Source of the DNA: JAWLCA01 sp041687395
GTDB lineage: Bacteria; Pseudomonadota; Alphaproteobacteria; Rhodobacterales; Rhodobacteraceae
Reading direction: 5' to 3'
DNA length: 64,000 nt
NCBI GenBank assembly: GCA_041687395.1
Contig: JAWLCA010000017.1
Location: forward strand, 1-64,000
In this document: piece after piece, positions 1 through 7,760 of the stretch
Layout of the letters: each line of letters starts with the position of its first letter
Numbering within the stretch: the first letter of the stretch is position 1
Notes under the pieces: generated by a model
Told to the model about the DNA's origin: nothing
Seen by the model: only the letters and a program-made list of their open reading frames with translations
The model's database searches: none
Translations under genes and position numbers: made by a program

Positions 1-1
1 C

Positions 2-109
2 ATCATGGCCAGAGATCCAGACCGCCAGACCGCCGAAATCCACATCCGCATCGCCCTCATGAACCGCTTCAACGCCCTCGGCACCGCCGAGATCGTCCGT
101 GTGCCATGA
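2..109 (+). CDS. C-terminal fragment of a probable IS5-like transposase (partial, runs off left edge)
   Basis: An open frame enters from the left edge and ends at TGA 107-109, giving about 35 residues. Its end, with an RQTAEI..RIALMNRF segment followed by LGTAEIVRVP, resembles the extreme C-terminus of IS5-type DDE transposases, where an ALNR-like helix and a short LGxPxxVRVA-like tail close the protein. The catalytic core lies outside the window, so the family call rests on this tail alone. The broken gene immediately to the right supports an insertion here. It could instead be the end of an unrelated protein. Confidence 0.4.
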   Translation: MMARDPDRQTAEIHIRIALMNRFNALGTAEIVRVP

Positions 110-130
110 CGTCAACGGGGTAAGGGGAAC

Positions 131-402
131 TCACGCTTCAGGCGCGAGGTTTATCGCGAAGCGGATACATTGAAGAGAGATTCCGCCCGACGAAGTACTC
201 TAACGACACGCACTTCGATAAGGTCTGAGAAACTCAGCTCTGTTCCATGATCCAGAAACTGATAGGGCGCGTCCCATAGAGGGTCGACCGCGCCACTGCC
301 GCGTGTCCATCGCAGAATCTCTTGTGGTGTTGCACCGAGCAATCGCGCGGCGTCGCGAGGGGTTTAGATGCCTTCACCGAAGATCGCATCGTCCAACGGC
401 AT
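131..402 (-). pseudogene. Broken DUF433-type antitoxin-like gene (nonsense codon plus frameshift)
   Basis: Read on the minus strand, ATG 402-400 follows a strong AGGAGG Shine-Dalgarno and begins MPLDDAIFGEGI. It then meets TAA (366-364) where related DUF433 proteins carry Tyr in a GIYTxxxAARLLG motif. The frame continues through ARLLGATPQEILRW and LSFSDLIEVRVVRVLRRA, which match the family. Around 181-186 one base appears to be missing: the next frame restores SLQCIRFAINLA before a TGA at 133-131. So there are two independent lesions, and the normal C-terminal DUF433 part is absent, probably replaced by the neighbouring insertion sequence. Translation from an internal TTG (342) would give only a 63-residue fragment. 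The family assignment is by remembered consensus. Confidence 0.6.
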
Positions 403-460
403 CGCTTCCTCCTTTCATTCGAGTCAACACCGAAAGCCTTAAGCAAGCAAGACCAGCCGA

Positions 461-2104
461 TCACACCAACCGGCTCACCTCCACCGCCGCCCGCACAAAA
501 TCCGCAAACAGCGGATGCGGCGCAAACGGTTTCGATTTCAGTTCCGGGTGGAACTGGACGCCGATGAACCAGGGGTGGCCGCGGACCTCGACGATTTCGG
601 GCAGGCGGCCGTCGGGGCTCATGCCGGAAAAGATCACGCCGCAGCTTTCCAGCTTGTCGCGATACTTGATGTCCACCTCGTAGCGGTGGCGGTGGCGTTC
701 CTCGATCGTGGTACCGCCGTAGATATGCGCGACCTTCGATCCTTCGGCAAGTTGCGCGGTATAGGCGCCCAGCCGCATGGTGCCGCCCTTGTCGTCGCCG
801 ACGCGGCGCTCCACCGTCTGGTTTCCCTGCACCCATTCCTTCAGATGGTAAACGACGGGGGTGAAGCGCTTGCGCCCCGCTTCATGGTCGAATTCTTCCG
901 ATCCCGCATCGGTCAGCCCGGCGAGGTTGCGCGCCGCCTCGATCACCGCCATCTGCATGCCGAGGCAGATGCCGAGGTAGGGGATGTTCTTTTCGCGGGC
1001 GAACTGGGCCGCGCGGATTTTCCCTTCGGTGCCGCGCTCGCCGAAGCCGCCGGGGACGAGGATGGCCTGGAACCCCTCAAGATAGGGCGCGGGGTCTTCC
1101 CGCTCGAATATCTCGGCGTCGATCCATTCGGATTTCACCCGCACGCGGTTGGCCATGCCGCCGTGGGTCAACGCCTCGGCGATGGATTTGTAGGCGTCCT
1201 CCAGCTGGGTGTACTTGCCCACGATTGCGACGCGGACCTGGCCTTCCGCATTTTCCAGCCGGTCCATCACATCGGTCCAGCGGTCGAGGTTGGGGCGCGG
1301 CGCGGGCGAGATGCCGAAGGCGTCCAGCACCGCCTGGTCGAGGCCGGCGCGGTGATACGCCAGCGGTGCCTCGTAGATCGATTTCAGGTCATAGGCGGGG
1401 ATGACGGCGTCGGGGCGGACGTTGCAGAACAGCGCAATCTTGGCGCGTTCCTTTTCCGGGATCGGGTGTTCGGAGCGGCAGACAAGAATGTCTGGCGCGA
1501 TGCCGATGGCGCGCAATTCCTTCACCGAGTGCTGGGTGGGCTTGGTCTTCAGCTCGCCCGACGCAGCAAGGTAGGGCAGCAGCGTCAGGTGCATGAAGAT
1601 GCACTGGCCGCGGGGGCGGTCCTGGGCGAACTGGCGGATCGCCTCGAAGAACGGCAGCCCCTCGATATCGCCGACGGTGCCGCCGATCTCGCAGAGCTGG
1701 AAATCGACCTCGTCCTCGCCGATGGCCAGGAAATCCTTGATCTCGTTGGTGACGTGGGGGATCACCTGGATGGTCTTGCCGAGGTAGTCGCCGCGGCGCT
1801 CCTTCTCCAGCACGTTGGAATAGATCCGCCCCGAGGAGACGGAATCGGTGCGCCGGGCCGAGACGCCGGTGAAGCGCTCGTAATGGCCGAGGTCGAGGTC
1901 GGTTTCCGCGCCGTCGTCGGTAACGAATACCTCGCCGTGTTCGAATGGCGACATCGTGCCGGGATCGACGTTCAGGTAGGGGTCAAGCTTGCGCAAGCGG
2001 ACGGAATAGCCCCGGGCCTGCAGCAGCGCGCCGAGGGCGGCCGAAGCGAGCCCCTTGCCCAGCGACGAAACCACGCCGCCGGTGATGAAGATGTAGCGTG
2101 CCAT
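461..2104 (-). CDS. pyrG: CTP synthase
   Basis: Makes CTP from UTP, ATP and glutamine in the cytoplasm, the last step of pyrimidine nucleotide synthesis. The 547-residue protein has the family's usual length. The N-terminal amidoligase domain opens with ARYIFITGGVVSSLGKG, containing the P-loop-like nucleotide site. The C-terminal class I glutamine amidotransferase domain carries the nucleophile Cys in YLGICLGMQ and the His/Glu pair in QFHPELKSKP. The start at 2104 is the only ATG that gives the conserved N-terminus. secG lies upstream on the same strand with a 154-nt gap, an order common in alphaproteobacteria. All key residues look intact. Confidence 0.98.
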   Translation of the reverse strand: MARYIFITGGVVSSLGKGLASAALGALLQARGYSVRLRKLDPYLNVDPGTMSPFEHGEVFVTDDGAETDLDLGHYERFTGVSARRTDSVSSGRIYSNVLEKERRGDYLGKTIQVIPHVTNEIKDFLAIGEDEVDFQLCEIGGTVGDIEGLPFFEAIRQFAQDRPRGQCIFMHLTLLPYLAASGELKTKPTQHSVKELRAIGIAPDILVCRSEHPIPEKERAKIALFCNVRPDAVIPAYDLKSIYEAPLAYHRAGLDQAVLDAFGISPAPRPNLDRWTDVMDRLENAEGQVRVAIVGKYTQLEDAYKSIAEALTHGGMANRVRVKSEWIDAEIFEREDPAPYLEGFQAILVPGGFGERGTEGKIRAAQFAREKNIPYLGICLGMQMAVIEAARNLAGLTDAGSEEFDHEAGRKRFTPVVYHLKEWVQGNQTVERRVGDDKGGTMRLGAYTAQLAEGSKVAHIYGGTTIEERHRHRYEVDIKYRDKLESCGVIFSGMSPDGRLPEIVEVRGHPWFIGVQFHPELKSKPFAPHPLFADFVRAAVEVSRLV

Positions 2105-2258
2105 GCCGGTGGGCCCCCCGTGAATCCGTCCTGATCTGCGTGCCGAGTCAGCGCGGCATCACGGGACGCAACCTTTAGATGATCGCCCCATGTCCTGCAA
2201 CCGGACCGCAACATGATGGTGGCGCGCAGTGGCGCCAACTCTACGATTTGTGCTGATG

Positions 2259-2627
2259 TCAGTCCGCGCGCGGCGGCGTGAGCGGCTGGTCGCCCGCCGC
2301 CGGTGGCGGCAGAAGGTCGCCGCCCGCAGGCAGGCCGGGGGCTGCCGGTGCCGGCGCCGTGGGCGTGCCCAGCCGGTCCAGGACGGACGTGCCGGCCGCG
2401 TTCTGCGCGGCGAAGACCGTCAGCAGGATCGAGGTGCAGATGAAGGCCGCGGCGAAGATCCAGGTGAGTTTCCCCAGCGCGGTCGCGGCCTGACGGCCCG
2501 ACATCACGCCACCGCCGCCACCCCCCCCGCCCATGCCAAGCCCGCCCCCTTCGGAGCGTTGCAGCAGCACCACGCCGATCAGCGCCAGCGCGAGAAGAAG
2601 GTGGATGATCAGGACGACGTTCTGCAT
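2259..2627 (-). CDS. secG: Preprotein translocase subunit SecG
   Basis: Small inner-membrane subunit of the SecYEG channel. The start was placed at ATG 2627 (MQNVVLIIHLLLALAL) instead of the upstream in-frame ATG at 2669, because SecG begins directly with its first membrane helix. Two hydrophobic segments (about residues 3-22 and 50-70) flank the usual LLQRSEGGGLG loop. The loop has a long glycine run encoded partly by eight consecutive Cs (2521-2528 on the plus strand), a place where slippage errors could occur. The C-terminal tail is Pro/Ala-rich, about 45 residues, and typical of alphaproteobacterial SecG. Length is 122 residues. pyrG follows downstream. Confidence 0.95.
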   Translation of the reverse strand: MQNVVLIIHLLLALALIGVVLLQRSEGGGLGMGGGGGGGGVMSGRQAATALGKLTWIFAAAFICTSILLTVFAAQNAAGTSVLDRLGTPTAPAPAAPGLPAGGDLLPPPAAGDQPLTPPRAD

Positions 2628-2750
2628 GCGGACGGGCCTTCGGGATGTTTGCAGGCTATCTAGGGACAATCGGCCCCTGCCGCAACCCGATATCGGGCCT
2701 GGCCCACGCGGCCCGGCGTAGTCGTCTGCGCTGGCCCTCGCGACCGGCGC

Positions 2751-3353
2751 TTACCCGCGATGCCGCTGCGGCAGGAGGGCCAGACCCCCGACCGCCGCCA
2801 GCAACAGCGGCAACCCCGCAGGAAGCGGGATCGGCGCAGGCGGGCGGAAGAAGCCCCGGATCTCGCCCGCGCCGTACTCGGTGGTGTGAATGTTCAGATA
2901 GGCCTGACCCCCGAACAGCGATTGCAGCAGCAACGCTTCGGCCTGCTCCGCGCTGCCTCCGGCCGTGGTGATGAAGCTGTTGGTGTATGTCGCCGTGTTC
3001 AGCGTATCGAAGGACATCTCGTAGACGCCCTCGGTTACGCCCGCCGGAAAACCGTTCAGCGTGGGGAGTTGCACCGCGACGGGAGCATTCCCGAAGAACG
3101 GCAGGCTGGGCGCGTGGATATGAGCTGCCGTCGACATGCCGAGCAACCCCTCGAACTCGGCATGGATGTCGAGACGATGGGCGGCCGTGTCCAACACGAC
3201 GCGTGCGAAACCCGTTGCCGGCGAGGCGACCGGCGGATCCTCGTTTGCGCCTGCAAGAACGGTTTCGAATGTGTAGCTTGTCGCTGATGTCGGCTGGACC
3301 GAGAGGCCGAGCATCAGCATGGCGAGCAGGGCAACAAGGAAACGGATAGCCAT
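2751..3353 (-). CDS. Exported CHRD-domain protein with VPLPA-type C-terminal sorting signal
   Basis: The protein has 200 residues. The start at ATG 3353 is set by GGGAGG about 7 nt upstream; a longer frame exists but would hide the signal peptide (MAIRFLVALLAMLMLGL, cleavage likely near ATS). Residues about 25-160 form a CHRD domain: ANEDPPVASPATGFA, AAHIHAP and YLNIHTTEYGAGEIRG are its hallmarks. The C-terminus is IPLPAGLPLLLAAVGG, a hydrophobic helix, then RHRG: the tripartite VPLPA-CTERM/PEP-CTERM-like signal thought to direct anchoring and processing at the cell envelope. Function is unknown; CHRD was defined in chordin and in bacterial secreted proteins. It is transcribed divergently from purA. 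Confidence 0.85.
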   Translation of the reverse strand: MAIRFLVALLAMLMLGLSVQPTSATSYTFETVLAGANEDPPVASPATGFARVVLDTAAHRLDIHAEFEGLLGMSTAAHIHAPSLPFFGNAPVAVQLPTLNGFPAGVTEGVYEMSFDTLNTATYTNSFITTAGGSAEQAEALLLQSLFGGQAYLNIHTTEYGAGEIRGFFRPPAPIPLPAGLPLLLAAVGGLALLPQRHRG

Positions 3354-3530
3354 CGTGAGTCCTCCCACGAGCCGAAGTCGCACTTGCATCATATCACATT
3401 CCGGGACCGGTTTCGCGGCAATTATCGCATCGGGTCGACCGCAACGGCGCAGATGCACGAGTTTCCGGTTTCGCCCGGCCCGCGGCACGGCTATGACGGG
3501 CGCGGATTTTCGCAGGTCAGGGGAACAGTC

Positions 3531-4823
3531 ATGGCCAACGTGGTCGTTGTAGGCGCGCAGTGGGGCGATGAGGGCAAGGGCAAGATCGTCGACTGGCTTT
3601 CGGAACGCGCGGATGTGATCGCGCGGTTCCAGGGCGGCCATAACGCGGGCCACACGCTGGTGATCGACGGCACGGTTTACAAGCTGTCGCTGCTGCCCTC
3701 GGGCATCGTGCGCGGCGGCAAGCTGTCGGTCATCGGCAACGGCGTGGTCCTCGACCCCTGGGCGCTTCTGGCCGAGATAGAGCGGCTCGCGGCTCAGGGC
3801 GTGACCGTGACGCCAGAGAACCTGATGATCGCCGAAAACACGCCGCTAATCCTGCCCGTGCATGGCGAACTGGACCGCGCACGTGAGGGGCAGACGAGCG
3901 TGGCGAAGATCGGCACCACCGGGCGCGGCATCGGCCCCGCCTATGAAGACAAGGTGGGCCGCCGCACCGTGCGCGTCGCCGATCTGGCCGACGAGGCGAC
4001 GCTCGACCTGCGCCTGGACCGCCTGTTGACCCATCACAACGCCTTGCGCGCGGGCCTTGGCTTGGATCCGGTGGACCGCGACGCGCTGAAGGCGGCGCTG
4101 ACCGAGGTCGCGCCGAAGATCCTGCCCTTTGCCAAGCCGGTGTGGAAGGTGCTGAACGAGGCGCGCCGCGCTGGAAAGCGCATCCTGTTCGAGGGCGCGC
4201 AGGGGGCGCTGCTGGACATCGACTTCGGCACCTATCCTTACGTCACCAGCTCCAACACGCTTGCGGGCATGGCGGCGACGGGCACCGGTCTGGGGCCCAC
4301 GGCAGTGGATTTCGTCCTGGGCATCGTGAAGGCCTATACGACCCGCGTGGGCGAGGGGCCTTTCCCGACCGAGTTGCACGACGAAGATGGCCAGCGGATG
4401 GGCGAGCGCGGGCATGAATTCGGCACCGTGACGGGCCGCAAGCGGCGCTGCGGCTGGTTCGACGCGGTTCTGGTGCGCCAGACCTGTGCGACCAGCGGCG
4501 TCTCGGGCATCGCGCTGACCAAGCTGGATGTGCTGGACGGGTTCGAGACGCTGAAGATCTGCGTGGGCTACGACCTGGATGGCGAGCGGCTGGATTACCT
4601 GCCCACAGCCGCGAACCTGCAGGCACGGGTCAAGCCGATCTACGAAGAGATCGAGGGGTGGCAGGATTCGACCGCCGGCGCGCGGTCCTGGGCCGAGCTT
4701 CCGGCGGCGGCGATCAAGTATGTCCGCCGGATCGAGGAGTTGATCCAGTGCCCGGTGGCCCTAGTCTCCACCTCTCCCGAACGGGAGGACACGATCCTGG
4801 TGACCGACCCGTTCGCGGACTGA
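3531..4823 (+). CDS. purA: Adenylosuccinate synthetase
   Basis: Joins IMP and aspartate using GTP to form adenylosuccinate, the first step from IMP to AMP. The 430-residue protein begins MANVVVVGAQWGDEGKGKIVD; GDEGKGK (residues 12-18) is the family's P-loop, and FQGGHNAGHT follows in its usual place. The start at ATG 3531 matches the conserved N-terminus; the frame is open further upstream but without similarity. The GTP/IMP-binding segments EGAQGALLDIDFGTYPYVTSS and TGRKRRCGWFD are intact. A DUF2842 gene follows after 27 nt in the same direction. Confidence 0.98.
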   Translation: MANVVVVGAQWGDEGKGKIVDWLSERADVIARFQGGHNAGHTLVIDGTVYKLSLLPSGIVRGGKLSVIGNGVVLDPWALLAEIERLAAQGVTVTPENLMIAENTPLILPVHGELDRAREGQTSVAKIGTTGRGIGPAYEDKVGRRTVRVADLADEATLDLRLDRLLTHHNALRAGLGLDPVDRDALKAALTEVAPKILPFAKPVWKVLNEARRAGKRILFEGAQGALLDIDFGTYPYVTSSNTLAGMAATGTGLGPTAVDFVLGIVKAYTTRVGEGPFPTELHDEDGQRMGERGHEFGTVTGRKRRCGWFDAVLVRQTCATSGVSGIALTKLDVLDGFETLKICVGYDLDGERLDYLPTAANLQARVKPIYEEIEGWQDSTAGARSWAELPAAAIKYVRRIEELIQCPVALVSTSPEREDTILVTDPFAD

Positions 4824-4850
4824 TCTGGGGCGCAGATTGAAGGGGATGGC

Positions 4851-5093
4851 ATGAAGCTCAGCTACAAGGCACGGCGGCGCTGGTCGCTGGTGGTGCTGCT
4901 GATCGGCCTGCCGCTCTACATCGTCGTGGCCGTCAACATCATCGACCTGTTCGACCGGCCGCCGTTCTGGGCGGAACTGGCGGTCTACGTGGGCCTGGGC
5001 TTCCTGTGGATGCTGCCCTTGCGCTTCGTTTTTCTGGGCGTGGGACAGGCCGACCCCGATGCCCGGCGCGACGAGGCGCCGCCGCGGCGCTGA
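4851..5093 (+). CDS. DUF2842 family small membrane protein
   Basis: An 80-residue protein with two predicted membrane helices (about 14-32 and 45-63) separated by DLFDRPPFWAE, the signature of DUF2842, a small alphaproteobacterial family of unknown function. The N-terminus is basic (MKLSYKARRRW) and the C-terminus hydrophilic, so both ends are predicted to be cytoplasmic. It lies 27 nt downstream of purA and probably shares its transcript. A GGGG-rich stretch lies upstream of ATG 4851. It ends one base before the convergent gene at 5095. No enzymatic motif is visible. Confidence 0.85.
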   Translation: MKLSYKARRRWSLVVLLIGLPLYIVVAVNIIDLFDRPPFWAELAVYVGLGFLWMLPLRFVFLGVGQADPDARRDEAPPRR

Positions 5094-5094
5094 C

Positions 5095-6039
5095 TCAGTC
5101 CCCGGCCGTCGCGGGCGCGTAGCGCGACGCGGGGCCGAGCGCACATTTACCCCCCGCTTCGCGGGTGATCCGCTCCTCGCGCAACAGCCGGCCGAAGGCG
5201 CGGTAGTTCGCCTCGCGCGCGTGGCGGTCGTCGGGCAGGATCATCCCGGCCAGTTGCATCAGTTGCGCGCGGGTGAAACCTTTCTGGCCGCGATCGGCCA
5301 GAAAGGCCGCGGCGGCCTCCAGCACTTCGTCTGGATGCACCGCTACCTTGTCGCGTGCCCAGTCGGGAAAGGCCTCCTGCTCGGGCAGTGGCGGGGGCGG
5401 GGTCAAGGTGACCCGTTGCGGAACCACGGGTTCGTCGGTGGCCCGCGGGGGCGGGTCGGCCCGGGGCAGGTCGGGGCGCGGGCGTTCGGTGCGCACTGGG
5501 CCCGGCACCGGGCGCGACGGCCAGACCAAGGACGCCAGCGCATCGCGATAAGGCGCGGCCGGGTCGGGATCGGCGCGAGGATAGTTCGCCTCGGCCCGCG
5601 TTTCCTCGACCGCCACGCGCAGATGGCCGATGGTCTCCTGCCGCCGCTGCGTCTCGGTGCCCTGCAGCGCCTGGTCGGTGCGGGCAAGCAGCCGCTCCAG
5701 CGCCTCCTCGTCATCCTCCTCGTCGGGCAGCCGGGCGCGCCGGGCGGCGCGTGTGGCCTCGGTCTCGGGGCGGGCGAGGGCGCCCAACACCTCGCGCGTG
5801 GCCGCCACCGCGTCGCGGGCCAGTTCGGGCTCGCGCGCGGTCGCCCTCGGGTCGGTGCCGAACAGGGCGCCGCGCGCCTCGACATGGCCGGGGATGGTGC
5901 CGAAATCGGGCTCATGCTCCGCCAGGTCGCGGATCTGCGCCGCCACCGCCCGCAGGATCGGCACCGGGTCGGCATAGCCCGCAAGCGTACAGGAGAAGGC
6001 CCCGTAGGTCACCGAAAGGGACTTGTCACCACTCTCCAT
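5095..6039 (-). CDS. Conserved hypothetical protein with SVTYGAFSCTL N-terminal motif
   Basis: A 314-residue soluble, acidic and Arg-rich protein without signal peptide or membrane helices. The N-terminus SLSVTYGAFSCTLAGYADP followed by AVAAQI resembles a group of Rhodobacterales hypothetical proteins that start GDKxLSVTYGxFSCTLEGF; I know no function for them. The middle is rich in Arg, Ala and Glu and is probably helical. The last third (EVLEAAAAFLADRGQKGFTRAQL) could be a small folded helical domain. ATG 6039 is preferred to the upstream GTG 6048, which has no well-spaced ribosome site. It is divergent from thiN, with 94 nt between the starts. Confidence 0.7.
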   Translation of the reverse strand: MESGDKSLSVTYGAFSCTLAGYADPVPILRAVAAQIRDLAEHEPDFGTIPGHVEARGALFGTDPRATAREPELARDAVAATREVLGALARPETEATRAARRARLPDEEDDEEALERLLARTDQALQGTETQRRQETIGHLRVAVEETRAEANYPRADPDPAAPYRDALASLVWPSRPVPGPVRTERPRPDLPRADPPPRATDEPVVPQRVTLTPPPPLPEQEAFPDWARDKVAVHPDEVLEAAAAFLADRGQKGFTRAQLMQLAGMILPDDRHAREANYRAFGRLLREERITREAGGKCALGPASRYAPATAGD

Positions 6040-6133
6040 CCGTCGCACGCCTGTCGTCGTTGCCCCGTCGCCTCACTCTAGCGCCTACGTCTTGAAATTG
6101 GTGAATGGAACGGGACTTTTCGGGGGAAACTTC

Positions 6134-6847
6134 ATGCCGGAATTGTGGCATTCTTTCAGTCCCGGCGACAGTGCCGCGCCCGATGCGGCGATTGTGCGCT
6201 CGGATCGCGGGGTGACGCTGGTGGGCGGGGGCGAGATTGCGGCGACCGCGCTGGCCGAGGCGCTGGCGCTGGCGCCCCTGCTGGTCGCGGCCGACGGCGG
6301 CGCCGACCAGGCGCTGCGTCATGGCCACATGCCCCAGGCGGTGATCGGCGATTTCGATTCGATCACCCCCGCCGGCCGGCAGGCGATCGCGGCCGACCGC
6401 CTGCACCACGTGCCAGAGCAGGAAAGCACCGATTTCGAAAAGGCGCTCCGCGCCATTGACGCGCCCTGGATCCTGGCGCTGGGCTTTTCCGGGCAGCGGG
6501 TCGATCACACGCTTGCGGCCTTCAGCACGCTGGCCCGCCACCCGAACCGGCGCGCGCTGATCCTGTCGGATCACGACGTCTGCTTCCTGGCCCCGCCGGC
6601 CCTATCGCTCGACCTGCCGCCGGGCACGCGGCTGTCGCTGTTCCCAATGGGCCCGGTGCGCGGCGAAAGCGCCGGGCTGCGCTGGCCCATCGGCGGCCTC
6701 GACTTTGCCCCCCACTGCCGCATCGGCACCTCGAACGAGGCGCTGGGCCCCGTTTGGCTGGGCTTCGACGCGCCGCGGATGCTGGTCATCCTGCCCCGAC
6801 CGCAGCTGGGCGCGGTGCTCAGCTCAACGGCCCCTTCGGCGTGGTGA
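6134..6847 (+). CDS. thiN: Thiamine diphosphokinase
   Basis: Transfers pyrophosphate from ATP to thiamine, giving thiamine diphosphate, so it can use salvaged thiamine. The 237-residue protein has the N-terminal catalytic fold: VTLVGGGEI, then LLVAADGGADQAL, then VIGDFDSI with the metal-binding Asp pair, and STDFEKAL with the second acidic site. GFSGQRVDHTLA follows in the usual position. ATG 6134 is chosen because the sequence upstream is unrelated to the family; a G-rich ribosome site precedes it. Its last 29 nt overlap the end of the convergent transporter gene. Confidence 0.93.
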   Translation: MPELWHSFSPGDSAAPDAAIVRSDRGVTLVGGGEIAATALAEALALAPLLVAADGGADQALRHGHMPQAVIGDFDSITPAGRQAIAADRLHHVPEQESTDFEKALRAIDAPWILALGFSGQRVDHTLAAFSTLARHPNRRALILSDHDVCFLAPPALSLDLPPGTRLSLFPMGPVRGESAGLRWPIGGLDFAPHCRIGTSNEALGPVWLGFDAPRMLVILPRPQLGAVLSSTAPSAW

Positions 6848-7760
6848 CGGGGCGCGACAGCACCCGCTCGCGGTGGATGATGTAAAGGCCCGAGGCGACG
6901 ATCACCCCGATTCCGGCCCAGACCATCGCGTTCGGGAAATCGGCAAAGATCAGGTAACCCAGGATCACCGCGCTGACCAGTTCCAGGTAGTGCAGCGGCG
7001 CCAGCGTGGCCGAGGGCGCAAAGCGCAGCGCATAGGTGATGAACATATGCGCCACCGTGGCGGCCACCCCCACCCCCGCCAGCCACAGCCATTCCCGCGC
7101 GTCTGGCCAGACCGGATCCAGCATCGTCAGACCCGATCCGTTCGCCGTCGCCATCACCGGCAGGCAGATCAGCAGCGCCACCGTCGCGGTGTGATACTGC
7201 ATCGCCACGGGGTGCATGTGCCGCGACAGCCGGCGCGTCACCACCATGTAGGCGGCAAAGGAAAACGCCGTGCCCAGCGGATACAGCGCCACCGGCCCGA
7301 ACGCCGCCAGTCCCGGCTGGATCACCAGCAGCGACCCGGCAAAGCCCACCCCGCAGGCCGCCAGCCGGCGCGGCCCCACCTGTTCGGAAAACAGAAGCCA
7401 CCCCAGCAGCAGGATGATGAACGGCTCCACAAACACGATGGTCAGCGCGTCGGCAATCGGCATCACCTGCACCGCCGCGACAAAGGTGAAGGTGGACAGG
7501 ATCAGGAACACCGACCGCAGCGCCACCAGCGGCCACAGCCGGCGCTCCATCCGCAACGACAGCCCCATCACCAGCACGATCGGGGCCATCAGCACCGCCT
7601 GCACCGCAAAGCGCGCGGTGGTCACCTGGCCCACCGGCACGGTCTGGCTGGCGAGCTTTGCAAAGACGTCGATCAGCGGCGCGATCAAGCAGAACCCCAC
7701 CATCATCAGCACGCCCGCCAGAACGCGGTCGGGTATCGCGGGGGCGGTGAGTGCGGCCAT
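6819..7760 (-). CDS. DMT-superfamily (EamA-type) membrane transporter, paralog 1
   Basis: A 313-residue inner-membrane protein with about ten hydrophobic helices arranged as two EamA repeats. The first half contains IDVFAKLASQTVP and FVEPFIILLLGWLLFSEQVGPRRL; the second ends with SATLAPLHYLELVSAVILGY. Such drug/metabolite transporters often export amino acids or metabolites, but the substrate cannot be read from the sequence. The ATG at 7760 shares one base with the TGA of the upstream paralog, so the two are translationally coupled and may form a heteromeric pair or a simple duplication. Its 3' end overlaps thiN by 29 nt. Confidence 0.9.
   Translation of the reverse strand: MAALTAPAIPDRVLAGVLMMVGFCLIAPLIDVFAKLASQTVPVGQVTTARFAVQAVLMAPIVLVMGLSLRMERRLWPLVALRSVFLILSTFTFVAAVQVMPIADALTIVFVEPFIILLLGWLLFSEQVGPRRLAACGVGFAGSLLVIQPGLAAFGPVALYPLGTAFSFAAYMVVTRRLSRHMHPVAMQYHTATVALLICLPVMATANGSGLTMLDPVWPDAREWLWLAGVGVAATVAHMFITYALRFAPSATLAPLHYLELVSAVILGYLIFADFPNAMVWAGIGVIVASGLYIIHRERVLSRPVTTPKGPLS

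Noticed and set aside
515..2134. Long plus-strand open frame opposite pyrG (539 codons)
   Set aside because: It is the antisense shadow of a high-GC gene; its translation has no recognisable domain and pyrG is certain.
2521..2528. Run of eight Cs in secG as a phase-variation switch
   Set aside because: SecG is a general secretion component and the run simply encodes part of the normal glycine-rich loop.
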